NCBI RefSeq assembly: GCF_019977235.1
Contig: NZ_AP024646.1
Span: forward strand, 3,472,001-3,536,000
Origin: Arthrobacter sp. StoSoilB5
GTDB taxonomy: Bacteria; Actinomycetota; Actinomycetes; Actinomycetales; Micrococcaceae
Direction: 5' to 3'
Length of the DNA stretch: 64,000 nt
Each line of letters opens with the position of its first letter. The stretch's first letter is position 1. Positions 38,107 through 47,369 of the stretch are shown here, one piece after another. The translations under genes and the position numbers were made by a program. A model generated the notes under the pieces. It was not told the origin of the DNA, did no database searches, and worked only from the letters and a program-made list of their open reading frames with translations.

Positions 38107-38133
38107 AGTATATGCGCGCGGCACGTGTTGCCG
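38107..38133. promoter_or_regulatory. Promoter and candidate operator between MarR and peroxiredoxin genes
   Basis: Minus-strand TATACT (38112-38107) serves the MarR gene. Just upstream is the inverted repeat CGGCA-N5-TGCCG (38119-38133), centred on a CACGTG palindrome, well placed to block both divergent promoters. Confidence 0.45.
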
Positions 38134-38185
38134 TTGCTTCTGGCCACTAAGCTGGGGAGTCGCGAACGTTAGCAAGGAGCAAATT

Positions 38186-38659
38186 ATGGCAGAACGTCTT
38201 ATTCCGGGTGATGTAGCTCCGGACTTCACACTTCGGGACCAAGATGGCAACGACGTCAATCTTTCGGACTTCCGTGGACGAAAGACCATTGTCTACTTTT
38301 ATCCAGCAGCATCTACGCCAGGCTGCACCAAGGAAGCGTGTGATTTCCGGGACAGCCTCGCGTCCCTCCAGGCTGCAGGCTACGAAGTAGTGGGAGTTTC
38401 TCCCGATTCCATCAAGGCACTGGCCAAGTTCGCGGGCGAAGAACAACTGACATTCCCCGTGCTCTCGGACGAAGACCACTCGGTAGCCGACGCCTACGGC
38501 GCCTGGGGCGAGAAAAAGAATTACGGCCGCACCTACATGGGCCTGATCCGTTCCACGATCGTGGTGGATCCGGACGGAAAGGTCCACTTGGCCCAATACA
38601 ACGTCCGGGCAACAGGCCACGTCGCCAAGCTCCGCCGCGACCTCAAACTGGACAAGTAG
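38186..38659 (+). CDS. bcp: Thioredoxin-dependent peroxiredoxin (BCP/PrxQ type)
   Basis: 157-residue thiol peroxidase reducing hydroperoxides. The peroxidatic Cys lies in STPGCTKEACDF at about residue 47 with the resolving Cys five residues later (atypical 2-Cys PrxQ arrangement). Typical blocks: PDFTLRDQDG, YFYPAASTPG and VLSDEDHSVADAYGAWG. AAGGAG supports the ATG. Divergent from a MarR regulator. Confidence 0.95.
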   Translation: MAERLIPGDVAPDFTLRDQDGNDVNLSDFRGRKTIVYFYPAASTPGCTKEACDFRDSLASLQAAGYEVVGVSPDSIKALAKFAGEEQLTFPVLSDEDHSVADAYGAWGEKKNYGRTYMGLIRSTIVVDPDGKVHLAQYNVRATGHVAKLRRDLKLDK

Positions 38660-38721
38660 CGGGTACACTGGAGGCCGGAAGAAGGCTCCGGTCAGCCCAT
38701 GGGCAGTCCAGTGGCCAGCCA

Positions 38722-38803
38722 GCGCGAGTGGTGAAATTGGCAGACACGCAGGATTTAGGTTCCTGTGCCTTCGGGCGTGGGGGTTCAAGTCCCCCCTTGC
38801 GCA
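38722..38803 (+). tRNA. tRNA-Leu (anticodon TAG)
   Basis: 82-base class II tRNA with a long variable arm (TGCCTTCGGGCG). Acceptor GCGCGAG pairs with CTTGCGC, the anticodon loop TTTAGGT reads TAG, and the T-arm is GGGGGTTCAAGTCCCCC. A TACACT box lies 53 bases upstream at 38664-38669. No encoded CCA. Confidence 0.95.
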
Positions 38804-38856
38804 CAGTGGTTCGAGCAACACAGCAGTAACGCAGTGGTTAAGAGCCACGGATTCTG

Positions 38857-38904
38857 AAACACCCCCGGTTCGCTGAGCGGTTCATGCGGACCCGGGGTGT
38901 TTTT
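38857..38904 (+). terminator. Terminator after tRNA-Leu
   Basis: Stem AAACACCCC / GGGGTGTTT with a CGG/CCG extension and a T-run. The loop is long (about 24 bases). Confidence 0.75.
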
Positions 38905-39031
38905 CCTCAAGCAGACGGGGACCACGCCCCGCACAACACGCCCGAACGGGCACTGAGGGCGTTCAACTAGACTGGAATGCGGTCTGGCCGAAGCCGGCCA
39001 CAGCACTTCCGACCGGCTTGAGGGGACAAGA

Positions 39032-40699
39032 GTGGCAAGCAGCAAGATACGGCGGCTGGGAAAAATGTTCACGGCAGTCGCCGTGACCCTGGGCCTGGCA
39101 TCGTGTACCGGAACGCCGGGCCCTGCAGCGTCCTCATCAGCAAGCAGCACGGCGGTTGCGGAGCCGACGGCCACCTTCAACTTCGGCACGGCGTCCATGC
39201 CGTTGGGGCTCGACCCTGCGATGACAGCGGATTCTGAGTCATACCGCATCACTCGTCAGGTCCTTGAGGGGCTGGTGGGCGTGGACGGCACAACCGGTCA
39301 AACCACTCCACTGCTCGCCACGGAATGGAAAGACAGCAACAACGGGCTGAGTTACGACTTCAAGCTCCGTGAAAAAGTGACCTTCCATGATGGAACGCCG
39401 TTCGATGCTGCCGCCGTCTGCGCCAACTTCAACCGCTGGTTTACCTTTCCCGCGGACCTGAGGAAACAAGCGCCGGGGATCTCTTTCCAAAGCGTCTTCA
39501 AGGCGTATTCGGACGAGCCGGTGTTTTCGATTTTCAAGGACTGCAAGGTGCTTTCCGCCAGCAACGTCCAGATCAACCTCACCCGACCCTTCACGGGCTT
39601 CCTGCAGGCGCTGACGCTCCCCGCCTTTGCGATGTCCTCCCCCACGGCTTTGGAAGGACAGAAGGCCAACGTCCTGGACAAGGTGCAGAATGGCCAGGCG
39701 GTCTCGGCCTACGCCAGCCATCCAGTGGGGACAGGTCCTTACGTTTTCAGCACCTGGGACGAACACAAGATAACGTTGGCCACCTATAAGGGCTACTGGG
39801 GCAATAGGGGCCAAATCGGCACCATCAACTTCGTCCCTTACGACCACGCTGAAACGCGGCAGCAAGCGCTCCTGGACGGCAAGATCGACGCCTACGATCT
39901 TGTGACTTCCGGCACCTTTGACCAACTCGTAAAAAAGGGCGTCCAGATCATCCAGCGTGACCCGTTCTCCGTGATGTACCTGGGCATGAACCAAGCGGTG
40001 GCACCCTTGGACAAGTTGGAGGTCCGCCAAGCTATCGAGATGGCAATCGACAAGGAATCACTGATCCGCAGGTTCTTCATCGACAACACGGCGCAAGCTT
40101 CACAATTTGTTCCCCCGAAGCTCAGTGGTTTCAACAACAATGCTCCTTCCTTGGGTTACAACCCGGAGAAGGCGAAGGAGCTTCTGGAGAAGGCCGGCTA
40201 CAAGGGCGAGGAACTGAAGTTCTACTATCCGCGGAACGCCACCCGGGCGTATATGCCCACGCCGGAGAAGATCTACGCCGAGATCAGTCGCGAGCTCGTT
40301 GCTGTAGGCATCAACATCAAGCCGGTCCCCGTGGATTGGGAGGACGGCTATCTGCAAAAGGTACAGTCCCCTGGCGACCACGCGCTTCACCTGCTCGGCT
40401 GGAATGGCTCCTACGCGGATGCTGACAACTTCCTGGGGCCCCTTTTCGGAGAGGCCAGGGGTGAGTTCGGCTATACGGATTCGGAAGTCTTCCATAAGAT
40501 CGAGCGGGCCCGCGCCCTGCCCAATGGTGATGAACGGAATACCCAGTACCAGTCCATCAATGCCGAGATCGCGGCGTCGGTGCCCGCCGTGCCGATAGCC
40601 TTCCCTATCTCTGCCTTGGCCCTGTCCGACAAGGTGGAAAGCTACCCCGCTTCACCAGTCCTCAACGAAGTTTTCACAAACGTCCGCCTAAAGCCTTGA
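39032..40699 (+). CDS. ABC transporter substrate-binding lipoprotein (SBP family 5)
   Basis: 555-residue peptide/nickel-type solute-binding protein. Signal peptide with lipobox LASC at about residues 22-25, then a Ser/Ala tether. Family features: LEGLVGVDGTTGQTTPLLATEWK, LREKVTFHDGTPFDAAAVC and GTGPYVFSTWDEHKITL. GTG start with GAGGGGAC upstream. No permease or ATPase genes are adjacent, so it is an orphan binding protein here; ligand unknown. Confidence 0.93.
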   Translation: MASSKIRRLGKMFTAVAVTLGLASCTGTPGPAASSSASSTAVAEPTATFNFGTASMPLGLDPAMTADSESYRITRQVLEGLVGVDGTTGQTTPLLATEWKDSNNGLSYDFKLREKVTFHDGTPFDAAAVCANFNRWFTFPADLRKQAPGISFQSVFKAYSDEPVFSIFKDCKVLSASNVQINLTRPFTGFLQALTLPAFAMSSPTALEGQKANVLDKVQNGQAVSAYASHPVGTGPYVFSTWDEHKITLATYKGYWGNRGQIGTINFVPYDHAETRQQALLDGKIDAYDLVTSGTFDQLVKKGVQIIQRDPFSVMYLGMNQAVAPLDKLEVRQAIEMAIDKESLIRRFFIDNTAQASQFVPPKLSGFNNNAPSLGYNPEKAKELLEKAGYKGEELKFYYPRNATRAYMPTPEKIYAEISRELVAVGINIKPVPVDWEDGYLQKVQSPGDHALHLLGWNGSYADADNFLGPLFGEARGEFGYTDSEVFHKIERARALPNGDERNTQYQSINAEIAASVPAVPIAFPISALALSDKVESYPASPVLNEVFTNVRLKP

Positions 40700-40778
40700 C
40701 GATTCCCCGCAATTTCAGTATTGCGTCTGCCCGGGGATATTCTGTGACAGCCAGTGCCGCCGCTAACGGAGATTGATC

Positions 40779-42284
40779 GTGACCTTCATTTCCAAGACTC
40801 AACATGCCGACGTCGTCCTTATTGGCGGCGGAATCATGAGTGCCACCCTTGGTGCGTTCATCAAGCAACTCGAACCCACCTGGACCATCTCCCTCTTTGA
40901 ACGACTCGACGAAGCGGGACTCGAAAGCTCCGGACCATGGAACAACGCCGGCACCGGACATGCTGCGCTGTGTGAGCTTAACTACTCCCCCGCAGCCAAG
41001 GACGGATCCGTGGATCCTTCCAAGGCCATCCACATCAACGAACAGTTCCAACTGTCCCGCCAGTTCTGGTCCCATTTGGTGGACAGCAATGTTATTGGCT
41101 CTCCCAAGGGCTTCATCAACACTGTTCCGCACATGAGCTTTGTCATTGGCGATGATCACGCGAACTTCCTGAAGACACGGTACGAGGCCCTCAAGCCCAA
41201 CACGCTGTTCCGCAGCATGGAATACACCGAGGACCAGGACAAGATCGCCAAGTGGGCTCCGCTCATCGTCAAGGGCCGGGACCGCAAGCAGCGCGTTGCA
41301 GCCACCCGCGCGGCGGAAGGCACCGACGTCGATTTCGGCGCACTAACCCGTGAGCTGACCGGCTACCTGCAGGCCACCGGCGCCGAGGTCAACTTTGGCC
41401 ACGACGTCACCAACATCCACCGTGCGGCAGGCGGCGGATGGGACCTTTCCCTTAAGCACCCCAAATCTGGTGAGCATGGCCGCATCCACGCCAAGTTCGT
41501 CTTTGTGGGTGCCGGTGGTGGCGCACTCCACCTGCTTCAAGCCTCGGGAATCCCGGAAAGCAAAGGCTATGGCGGCTTCCCCGTCTCCGGCCAGTTCTTC
41601 CGCTGCACAGACCAGTCCATCACCTCCCAGCACAGCGCCAAGGTCTACGGCCAGGCATCTGTTGGCGCCCCGCCCATGTCCGTACCCCACCTGGACACGC
41701 GGTTCGTTGAGGGCAAACGCTCCCTCCTCTTTGGACCGTATGCCGGTTTCTCCACGAACTTCCTGAAGACCTCCAGCTACCTGGACCTCCCGCTGTCCAT
41801 CCGCCCGGGGAACATCATTCCCATGCTGGCAGTGGCCAAGGACAATATGGACCTCACGGCGTACCTCATCAAGGAGGTGGCCAAGCGCCACGAAGCGAAG
41901 GTGGAATCCCTGCGCGAGTACTACCCCGAGGCTGTGGGCGGTGACTGGGAGCTGATCACTGCAGGCCAACGTGTCCAGATCATCAAGAAGCACCCGCAAA
42001 AGGGTGGCATCCTGCAGTTCGGCACCGAGGTCATTGCGTCCCGCGATGGTTCCATCGGCGCGCTGCTGGGAGCGTCCCCGGGAGCTTCCACCGCGGTCCC
42101 GATCATGATTGAACTGCTGCAGAAGACGTTCCCCAAGAACTTCAAGGGCTGGCAGTCCAAGCTCAAGGACATGATGCCGGGCTATGGCGTGAAGCTTAAC
42201 GAGAACCCTGAACTTGCCGCGGAGCTTGAGGCAAGCACTGCACGGTCGCTGCAGCTGGAAGTGGCCAACGCCCTCCAGAGCTAG
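40779..42284 (+). CDS. mqo: Malate:quinone oxidoreductase
   Basis: FAD-dependent peripheral membrane enzyme oxidising malate to oxaloacetate with electrons to quinone. 501 residues. N-terminal FAD motif [18 protein letters not shown], then [32 protein letters not shown], a hallmark of Mqo. GTG at 40779 has ACGGAG 7 bases upstream and is preferred to a TTG two codons earlier. Probably monocistronic; the RND gene starts 65 bases later. Confidence 0.96.
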   Translation: MTFISKTQHADVVLIGGGIMSATLGAFIKQLEPTWTISLFERLDEAGLESSGPWNNAGTGHAALCELNYSPAAKDGSVDPSKAIHINEQFQLSRQFWSHLVDSNVIGSPKGFINTVPHMSFVIGDDHANFLKTRYEALKPNTLFRSMEYTEDQDKIAKWAPLIVKGRDRKQRVAATRAAEGTDVDFGALTRELTGYLQATGAEVNFGHDVTNIHRAAGGGWDLSLKHPKSGEHGRIHAKFVFVGAGGGALHLLQASGIPESKGYGGFPVSGQFFRCTDQSITSQHSAKVYGQASVGAPPMSVPHLDTRFVEGKRSLLFGPYAGFSTNFLKTSSYLDLPLSIRPGNIIPMLAVAKDNMDLTAYLIKEVAKRHEAKVESLREYYPEAVGGDWELITAGQRVQIIKKHPQKGGILQFGTEVIASRDGSIGALLGASPGASTAVPIMIELLQKTFPKNFKGWQSKLKDMMPGYGVKLNENPELAAELEASTARSLQLEVANALQS

Positions 42285-42349
42285 GCCCGCCGGGGCTGCG
42301 GCCGGTTCCCGTCAGCCGAATTATTCCGTAGATCTCAGGAGACTATGCA

Positions 42350-45300
42350 ATGTTCCGCCTGGCCACGCTGTCCCTGGGAAACCGTGCCCTGATCGCGCTG
42401 ATCACCGTCTTTGCGGCGGTGTTCGGCGTGATCACCATGGGCTCGCTCAAACAGGAACTCATTCCGTCGATCGAGTTTCCGCAGATCACAGTTATCACGT
42501 CCATGCCGGGCGCTTCTCCCGAAGTAGTGGACAAACAGCTCAGCAGGCCACTTGAGACGGCCCTGAACAGCGTTGAGGGACTCGAGTCCACTACCTCAAC
42601 GTCCCGCAATGGTGTTTCGCAGATCACCATGGTGTTCACGTACGGCTCCAACCTTGACCGTGCACGCAACCAGATCGACCGCGCGATTTCCAACGCCAAA
42701 CGCGTGCTTCCGGCGGACGTGGAGCCTCAGTCCATTGCGGGCAACATTAGCGACTTTCCCATCGTGTTCCTCGCCGTTTCCTCGGATAAACCGCTGAGCG
42801 AACTTAATGCCGACCTCCAGCGCTTGAGCATCCCCCGGCTGCAGAAGATTGACGGTGTCCGCGGCGCCGACCTGACTGGCGGCGCCAAGCAACACATCCT
42901 GATCCAGCCCCGCCCCGCCGATCTTGCGGCCAAAGGCGCATCCGTCCAGTCCATCAGCAGCACGCTGAAGAACAACGGAACGCTGGTTCCCGTGGGAACC
43001 ATTGAGGACCAGGGCAAATCCCTGTCGCTTCAGCTCGGCAGCCCGGTTGATTCCCTCGACGTCATCAAAGGCTTACCGCTATCGGGCGCAAAGGATTCGG
43101 CAACCATCGGAACTGTGGCCGATGTCAGCATCGAGGACGATGCCGCCACCTCCATCACGCGCACGAATGGCAAGCCATCGCTGGCAATATCCGTCACCAA
43201 GAAGCCCGAAGGCGACACCGTGGCGATCTCGCATGCGGTCCGCGCTGCCATAGCACCGATGGAAGCCGAGCTGGGCAACAACACTGTCTTCACTCCTGCC
43301 TTCGATCAAGCTCCTTTCATTGAAAAGTCCATCACGGACCTCACTACCGAAGGCCTCCTCGGACTGGGATTCGCAGTCGCCGTCATCTTGGTCTTCCTCA
43401 TGTCCGTCCGCTCCACGCTGGTTACCGCCGTATCCATCCCGCTATCCCTGCTGATCACCTTCATCGGCATTTCGGCCACGGGCTACTCCTTGAACATCCT
43501 CACGCTGGGCGCACTCACCATTGCAATCGGCCGTGTTGTTGACGACTCGATTGTGGTTATCGAGAACATCAAGCGCCACTTGAGCTACGGCGAGCACAAG
43601 CTGACCGCCATCATCACGTCAATCCGCGAGGTGGCCGGCGCCATTACGGCGTCCACCCTCACCACGGTGGCGGTCTTCCTGCCCATAGCGTTCGTGGGCG
43701 ACCTGGCCGGCGAGTTGTTCCGACCCTTCGCCCTGACGGTAACCATCGCCCTGTTGTCTTCCCTCCTGGTTTCCCTCACGATCGTTCCCGTCCTGGCCTA
43801 CTGGTTCCTGTCTTCCCCCCGCAACGGTGCGGAGGCAACAAACAAGGACACTGCCGAGAAGGCTCGCGAAGCGGAAAAGCGGAGCCTGCTCCAGCGCGGC
43901 TATTTGCCAATTCTCGCGAAGACGCAGAAGCACCCCGTGATGACCCTGTCTGCAGCAGCCTTGGTGCTAGCAGCAACAGCCGCTGTCTCGCCCCTGCTTG
44001 CCACGGACCTTCTGGGACGCTCGGGCGAGAACAGCATGACCGTGCGCCAGGTCCTACCAGCCGGAACAAGTCTGCAGGCCGCCAGCGATGAGGCTAAGAA
44101 GATCGAGGAAATCCTCCGCGGCGTGAATGGCATCAAGGACTTCCAAGTAACCTCCGGCAATGCCCAGACTGGTTTCGCCGCGCTGACTTCCACGGGTTCC
44201 TCCAACTCGACCTTCACGATTGTCACGGACGAAAAAGTAGACCAGAAGAAGCTCCAGGACGACGTCCGGTCCAAACTTACGGGAGCTGCAGGAAAAATAA
44301 CCGTGGGCTCCCAGCAGGGCGGTTTTGGCACCTCCTCCACTGTGGACGTCACCATCAAGGCCGCAAATTCCGCTGATCTCCAGTCCGCCAGTGATGCCAT
44401 GGTCAATGCCATGCAGGGCGTACCAGGCAGTACCGAGGTGTCCACCAACCTCGCCGCAAACCAGCCTGTCGTCCAAGTGCGCGTGGATCGTTCAAAGGCA
44501 GTGGCGGCTGGACTGACAGAGGAACAAGTGGGCGGCTTCCTGGCGTCCACCGTGAGCCCGGTCCCGGCAGGTACGGTACGCATCGAGACCAACGACTACC
44601 CGGTCCAGATTGGAAAGGGAACGCGCTTTACCAGCATCGCGGCGGTACGTGCACTGCCACTTCCGACGGCGCGTGGTCCAGTAACGCTTGAAAGTATCGC
44701 CACCGTCGAACAAGTGGACACGCCCGTGTCCATCACGAGCAGCAACGGCCAGCGGACCGCAAAGGTGACCGTCACGCCGTCGGGGTCCAACCTGGGCAGC
44801 GTCAGCACCGAGGTGCAGAAGCGGTTGGCGTCCGTCGAATTGCCTGCCGGCGTCACTGCCACGATCGGTGGTGCCACCACGCAGCAGGCAGAATCGTTCC
44901 GACAACTTGGCCTGGCTCTCCTGGCCGCGATCGCGATCGTCTACGTGATTATGGTTGCCGCCTTCAAATCGCTGGTGCAGCCCCTGATCCTGCTGGTTTC
45001 TGTTCCGTTCGCCGCCACTGGAGCCGTGGGCTTGCTGCTGGCCACCGGTGTCCCTCTAGGGTTGCCGTCGCTCATTGGCATGCTGATGCTGGTTGGCATT
45101 GTGGTCACCAATGCAATTGTGCTCATCGACCTCATCAATCAATACCGTAAGCCGCACAACGGCGCGGCGGGCATGAGCGTGGCCGATGCCATCACCCACG
45201 GCGCCCGCCAGCGCCTGCGCCCCATCCTGATGACGGCGTTGGCCACGGTGTTCGCGCTGACTCCGATGGCCCTGGGGCTCACTGGTGGTGGTGGTTTCAT

Positions 45301-45559
45301 TTCGCAGCCGCTGGCAATCGTGGTGATCGGTGGCCTGGTCTCCTCGACGGCGCTAACACTCATCCTTGTCCCCGTCCTTTACAAGCTGGTGGAGGGACGC
45401 CGGGAGAAGAATCAACTCCTGAAGCAGTTGCGGCAGCGCCCCGACGTAACGCCAGGTAAAGGAAATGGCGCGACCGGGACAGATGACTTTGTCGATTGGA
45501 CCACTGGAATGGTGCCCCGCGTGACGGGACGCCGGGCGGCGAACAACCCCGCGGAGTAG
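42350..45559 (+). CDS. RND-superfamily efflux permease (AcrB/SwrC-like)
   Basis: 1069-residue proton-driven exporter of the HAE1-like group. N-terminal helix, then a first extracytoplasmic domain (about 35-330), six helices including IGRVVDDSIVVIENI in TM4 with the paired Asp residues, a second outer domain and six more helices. B. subtilis SwrC is a comparable Gram-positive example. No membrane-fusion or outer-membrane partner is encoded nearby, as expected without an outer membrane. Substrate unknown. Confidence 0.93.
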   Translation: MFRLATLSLGNRALIALITVFAAVFGVITMGSLKQELIPSIEFPQITVITSMPGASPEVVDKQLSRPLETALNSVEGLESTTSTSRNGVSQITMVFTYGSNLDRARNQIDRAISNAKRVLPADVEPQSIAGNISDFPIVFLAVSSDKPLSELNADLQRLSIPRLQKIDGVRGADLTGGAKQHILIQPRPADLAAKGASVQSISSTLKNNGTLVPVGTIEDQGKSLSLQLGSPVDSLDVIKGLPLSGAKDSATIGTVADVSIEDDAATSITRTNGKPSLAISVTKKPEGDTVAISHAVRAAIAPMEAELGNNTVFTPAFDQAPFIEKSITDLTTEGLLGLGFAVAVILVFLMSVRSTLVTAVSIPLSLLITFIGISATGYSLNILTLGALTIAIGRVVDDSIVVIENIKRHLSYGEHKLTAIITSIREVAGAITASTLTTVAVFLPIAFVGDLAGELFRPFALTVTIALLSSLLVSLTIVPVLAYWFLSSPRNGAEATNKDTAEKAREAEKRSLLQRGYLPILAKTQKHPVMTLSAAALVLAATAAVSPLLATDLLGRSGENSMTVRQVLPAGTSLQAASDEAKKIEEILRGVNGIKDFQVTSGNAQTGFAALTSTGSSNSTFTIVTDEKVDQKKLQDDVRSKLTGAAGKITVGSQQGGFGTSSTVDVTIKAANSADLQSASDAMVNAMQGVPGSTEVSTNLAANQPVVQVRVDRSKAVAAGLTEEQVGGFLASTVSPVPAGTVRIETNDYPVQIGKGTRFTSIAAVRALPLPTARGPVTLESIATVEQVDTPVSITSSNGQRTAKVTVTPSGSNLGSVSTEVQKRLASVELPAGVTATIGGATTQQAESFRQLGLALLAAIAIVYVIMVAAFKSLVQPLILLVSVPFAATGAVGLLLATGVPLGLPSLIGMLMLVGIVVTNAIVLIDLINQYRKPHNGAAGMSVADAITHGARQRLRPILMTALATVFALTPMALGLTGGGGFISQPLAIVVIGGLVSSTALTLILVPVLYKLVEGRREKNQLLKQLRQRPDVTPGKGNGATGTDDFVDWTTGMVPRVTGRRAANNPAE

Positions 45560-45575
45560 AGCCGCATCACAGCCA

Positions 45576-45604
45576 ACAGGGCCGGGAACAATTCCCGGCC
45601 CTGT
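45576..45604 (+). terminator. Terminator after the RND gene
   Basis: Perfect 13-base stem ACAGGGCCGGGAA / TTCCCGGCCCTGT with a CAA loop, 17 bases past the stop. U-tract weak. Confidence 0.75.
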
Positions 45605-45624
45605 CCTGTTACAGGCAGTGATAC

Positions 45625-45653
45625 ATGCAAATGCATCTAGTTTGGGATACACT
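45625..45653 (+). promoter_or_regulatory. Promoter and candidate MarR operator of the monooxygenase operon
   Basis: Inverted repeat ATGCA-AA-TGCAT (45625-45636) lies at the -35 position relative to TACACT (45648-45653). A dimeric repressor, plausibly the MarR protein encoded in the same operon, could bind there. Confidence 0.4.
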
Positions 45654-45695
45654 GTTTACAGAGCCCGGGACCACGGGCAGGGAGAAAGGCACATC

Positions 45696-46820
45696 ATGCA
45701 GATCGGCGTATTCAGCGTCAGCGACATCACCACTGACCCCACCACAGGCCGTACCCCCACGGAAAACGAACGCATCAAGGCTTCCGTGGCCATCGCCAAG
45801 AAAGTCGAAGAGATCGGCATGGATGTCTATGCCTTGGGCGAGCACCACAACCGCCCCTTCTTCTCTTCCTCCCCCACCACCACCCTCGCCTACATCGCGG
45901 CCCAAACCGAACGCATCACACTTTCGACGGCCACCACGCTGATCACAACGAACGATCCCGTGAAGATCGCCGAGGACTTCGCGATGCTCCAACACCTCTC
46001 CGATGGCAGGGTTGACTTGGTGCTTGGTCGCGGCAACACGGCTCCCGTGTACCCCTGGTTCGGAAAGAACATCCAGGACGGCATCGAGCTCGCGATCGAA
46101 AACTACAGCCTGCTCCGTAAGCTGTGGGATGAGGATACGGTCAATTGGTCCGGCAAGTTCCGCACACCCCTGCAGAACTTCACGTCTACACCGCGCCCTC
46201 TGGACGGCGTTGCCCCCTTCGTCTGGCACGGATCCATCCGTACGCCGCAGATCGCTGAAGTAGCTGCCTACTACGGCGACGGTTTCTTCGCCAACAACAT
46301 CTTCTGGCCCAAGGAGCACTACCAGCAGCTGATCGGCCTTTACCGCGAGCGCTACGAGCACTACGGGCACGGCACGGCAGACCAGGCAATCGTGGGCTTG
46401 GGTGGCCAGTTCTTCATGAGGAAGAATTCCCAGGACGCCGTCAAGGAGTTCCGCCCCTACTTCGACAACGCACCGGTGTACGGCCACGGACCTTCGCTGG
46501 AGGACTTCACCTCACAAACGCCCCTGACCGTGGGCAGCCCGCAGGAAGTCATCGAGAAGACGCTCACCTTCCGTGAGTTCTTCGGCGACTACCAGCGGCA
46601 GTTGTTCCTGATCGATCACGCAGGCCTGCCCCTGAAGACCGTCCTGGAGCAGCTGGACCTCTTCGGTGAGGAAGTCCTCCCCGTGCTGCGCAAGGAATAC
46701 GCTGCCCTGAAGCCGGCCCACGTGCCGGACGCGCCGACCCACGCTTCCCGCGTTGCCGCGGCCATGGAAGCCAGCGTCAACGAGTCCGCTCCAGCTGGGG
46801 CCCCGGGTCAGGAGGCCTGA
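45696..46820 (+). CDS. LLM-class flavin-dependent oxidoreductase
   Basis: 374-residue luciferase-like monooxygenase using reduced flavin. N-terminal QIGVFSVSDITTDP, GMDVYALGEHHN, SSSPTTTLAYIAAQTERI and the flavin-binding DGRVDLVLGRGN are family features. GGGAGAAAGG supports the ATG at 45696. Its TGA overlaps the MarR ATG (TGATG), so the two are coupled. Substrate unknown. Confidence 0.93.
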   Translation: MQIGVFSVSDITTDPTTGRTPTENERIKASVAIAKKVEEIGMDVYALGEHHNRPFFSSSPTTTLAYIAAQTERITLSTATTLITTNDPVKIAEDFAMLQHLSDGRVDLVLGRGNTAPVYPWFGKNIQDGIELAIENYSLLRKLWDEDTVNWSGKFRTPLQNFTSTPRPLDGVAPFVWHGSIRTPQIAEVAAYYGDGFFANNIFWPKEHYQQLIGLYRERYEHYGHGTADQAIVGLGGQFFMRKNSQDAVKEFRPYFDNAPVYGHGPSLEDFTSQTPLTVGSPQEVIEKTLTFREFFGDYQRQLFLIDHAGLPLKTVLEQLDLFGEEVLPVLRKEYAALKPAHVPDAPTHASRVAAAMEASVNESAPAGAPGQEA

Positions 46821-47296
46821 TGTCCAGCCCCTCGGCGTCCTCCGCCGTTCGCCTCGCCGCCGAAACCTGGGAGTCCTTGTTCCGTTCCCAGGTGGCGGTG
46901 ATGCGGAAGCTTCAGTCAGGTCCTGCGTTCAAGTCCCTGCCTCTCAAAGAGTATGACGTCCTTTTCACGCTCTCCCGTTGCCCTTCGGGCCAGCTGCGCT
47001 TGAACGAGATTAATGACAAAGTGCTGCTGAGCCAATCCAGCCTGAGCCGTTTGGTGGACCGCCTGGAGAAGCGCGGTTTGGTGGAGCGGACAACAGCCCC
47101 CGACGACGGTCGTGGAGTACTGCTGTCCCTGACCGAATCAGGCAGTGAGCTGCAGAAAACAATCGGTCGGGAACACGTGCGGGACATTGCCCAGCTCGTC
47201 GGACCCGCACTTACGGTCGAGGAGCAGCGGGAGCTGTTGCGGCTGACGGAGAAACTGCGGGCTTCGGTGGCAGGACACCAAGCCGCGCACGGGTAG
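46820..47296 (+). CDS. MarR-family transcriptional regulator
   Basis: 158-residue winged-helix regulator: LPLKEYDVLFTLSRCP, LRLNEINDKVLLSQSSLSRLVDRLEKRGLVER, then the wing TTAPDDGRGVLLSLTESG. Overlaps the monooxygenase stop by one base, so it likely controls this operon through the palindrome at 45625. Two Cys residues could sense redox (inference). Confidence 0.9.
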   Translation: MSSPSASSAVRLAAETWESLFRSQVAVMRKLQSGPAFKSLPLKEYDVLFTLSRCPSGQLRLNEINDKVLLSQSSLSRLVDRLEKRGLVERTTAPDDGRGVLLSLTESGSELQKTIGREHVRDIAQLVGPALTVEEQRELLRLTEKLRASVAGHQAAHG

Positions 47297-47323
47297 GCTT
47301 GCCGGGTTTGAAGACGGGCGGGT

Positions 47324-47365
47324 ACGGGAAGACGGCGGGCTGATCGAGGCCCGCCGTCTTCCCGT
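47324..47365. terminator. Bidirectional terminator between convergent genes
   Basis: Perfect 17-base stem ACGGGAAGACGGCGGGC (47324-47340) / complement (47349-47365) with an 8-base loop, between the MarR gene and the transglutaminase gene. No long U-tract. Confidence 0.75.
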
Positions 47366-47369
47366 CATC

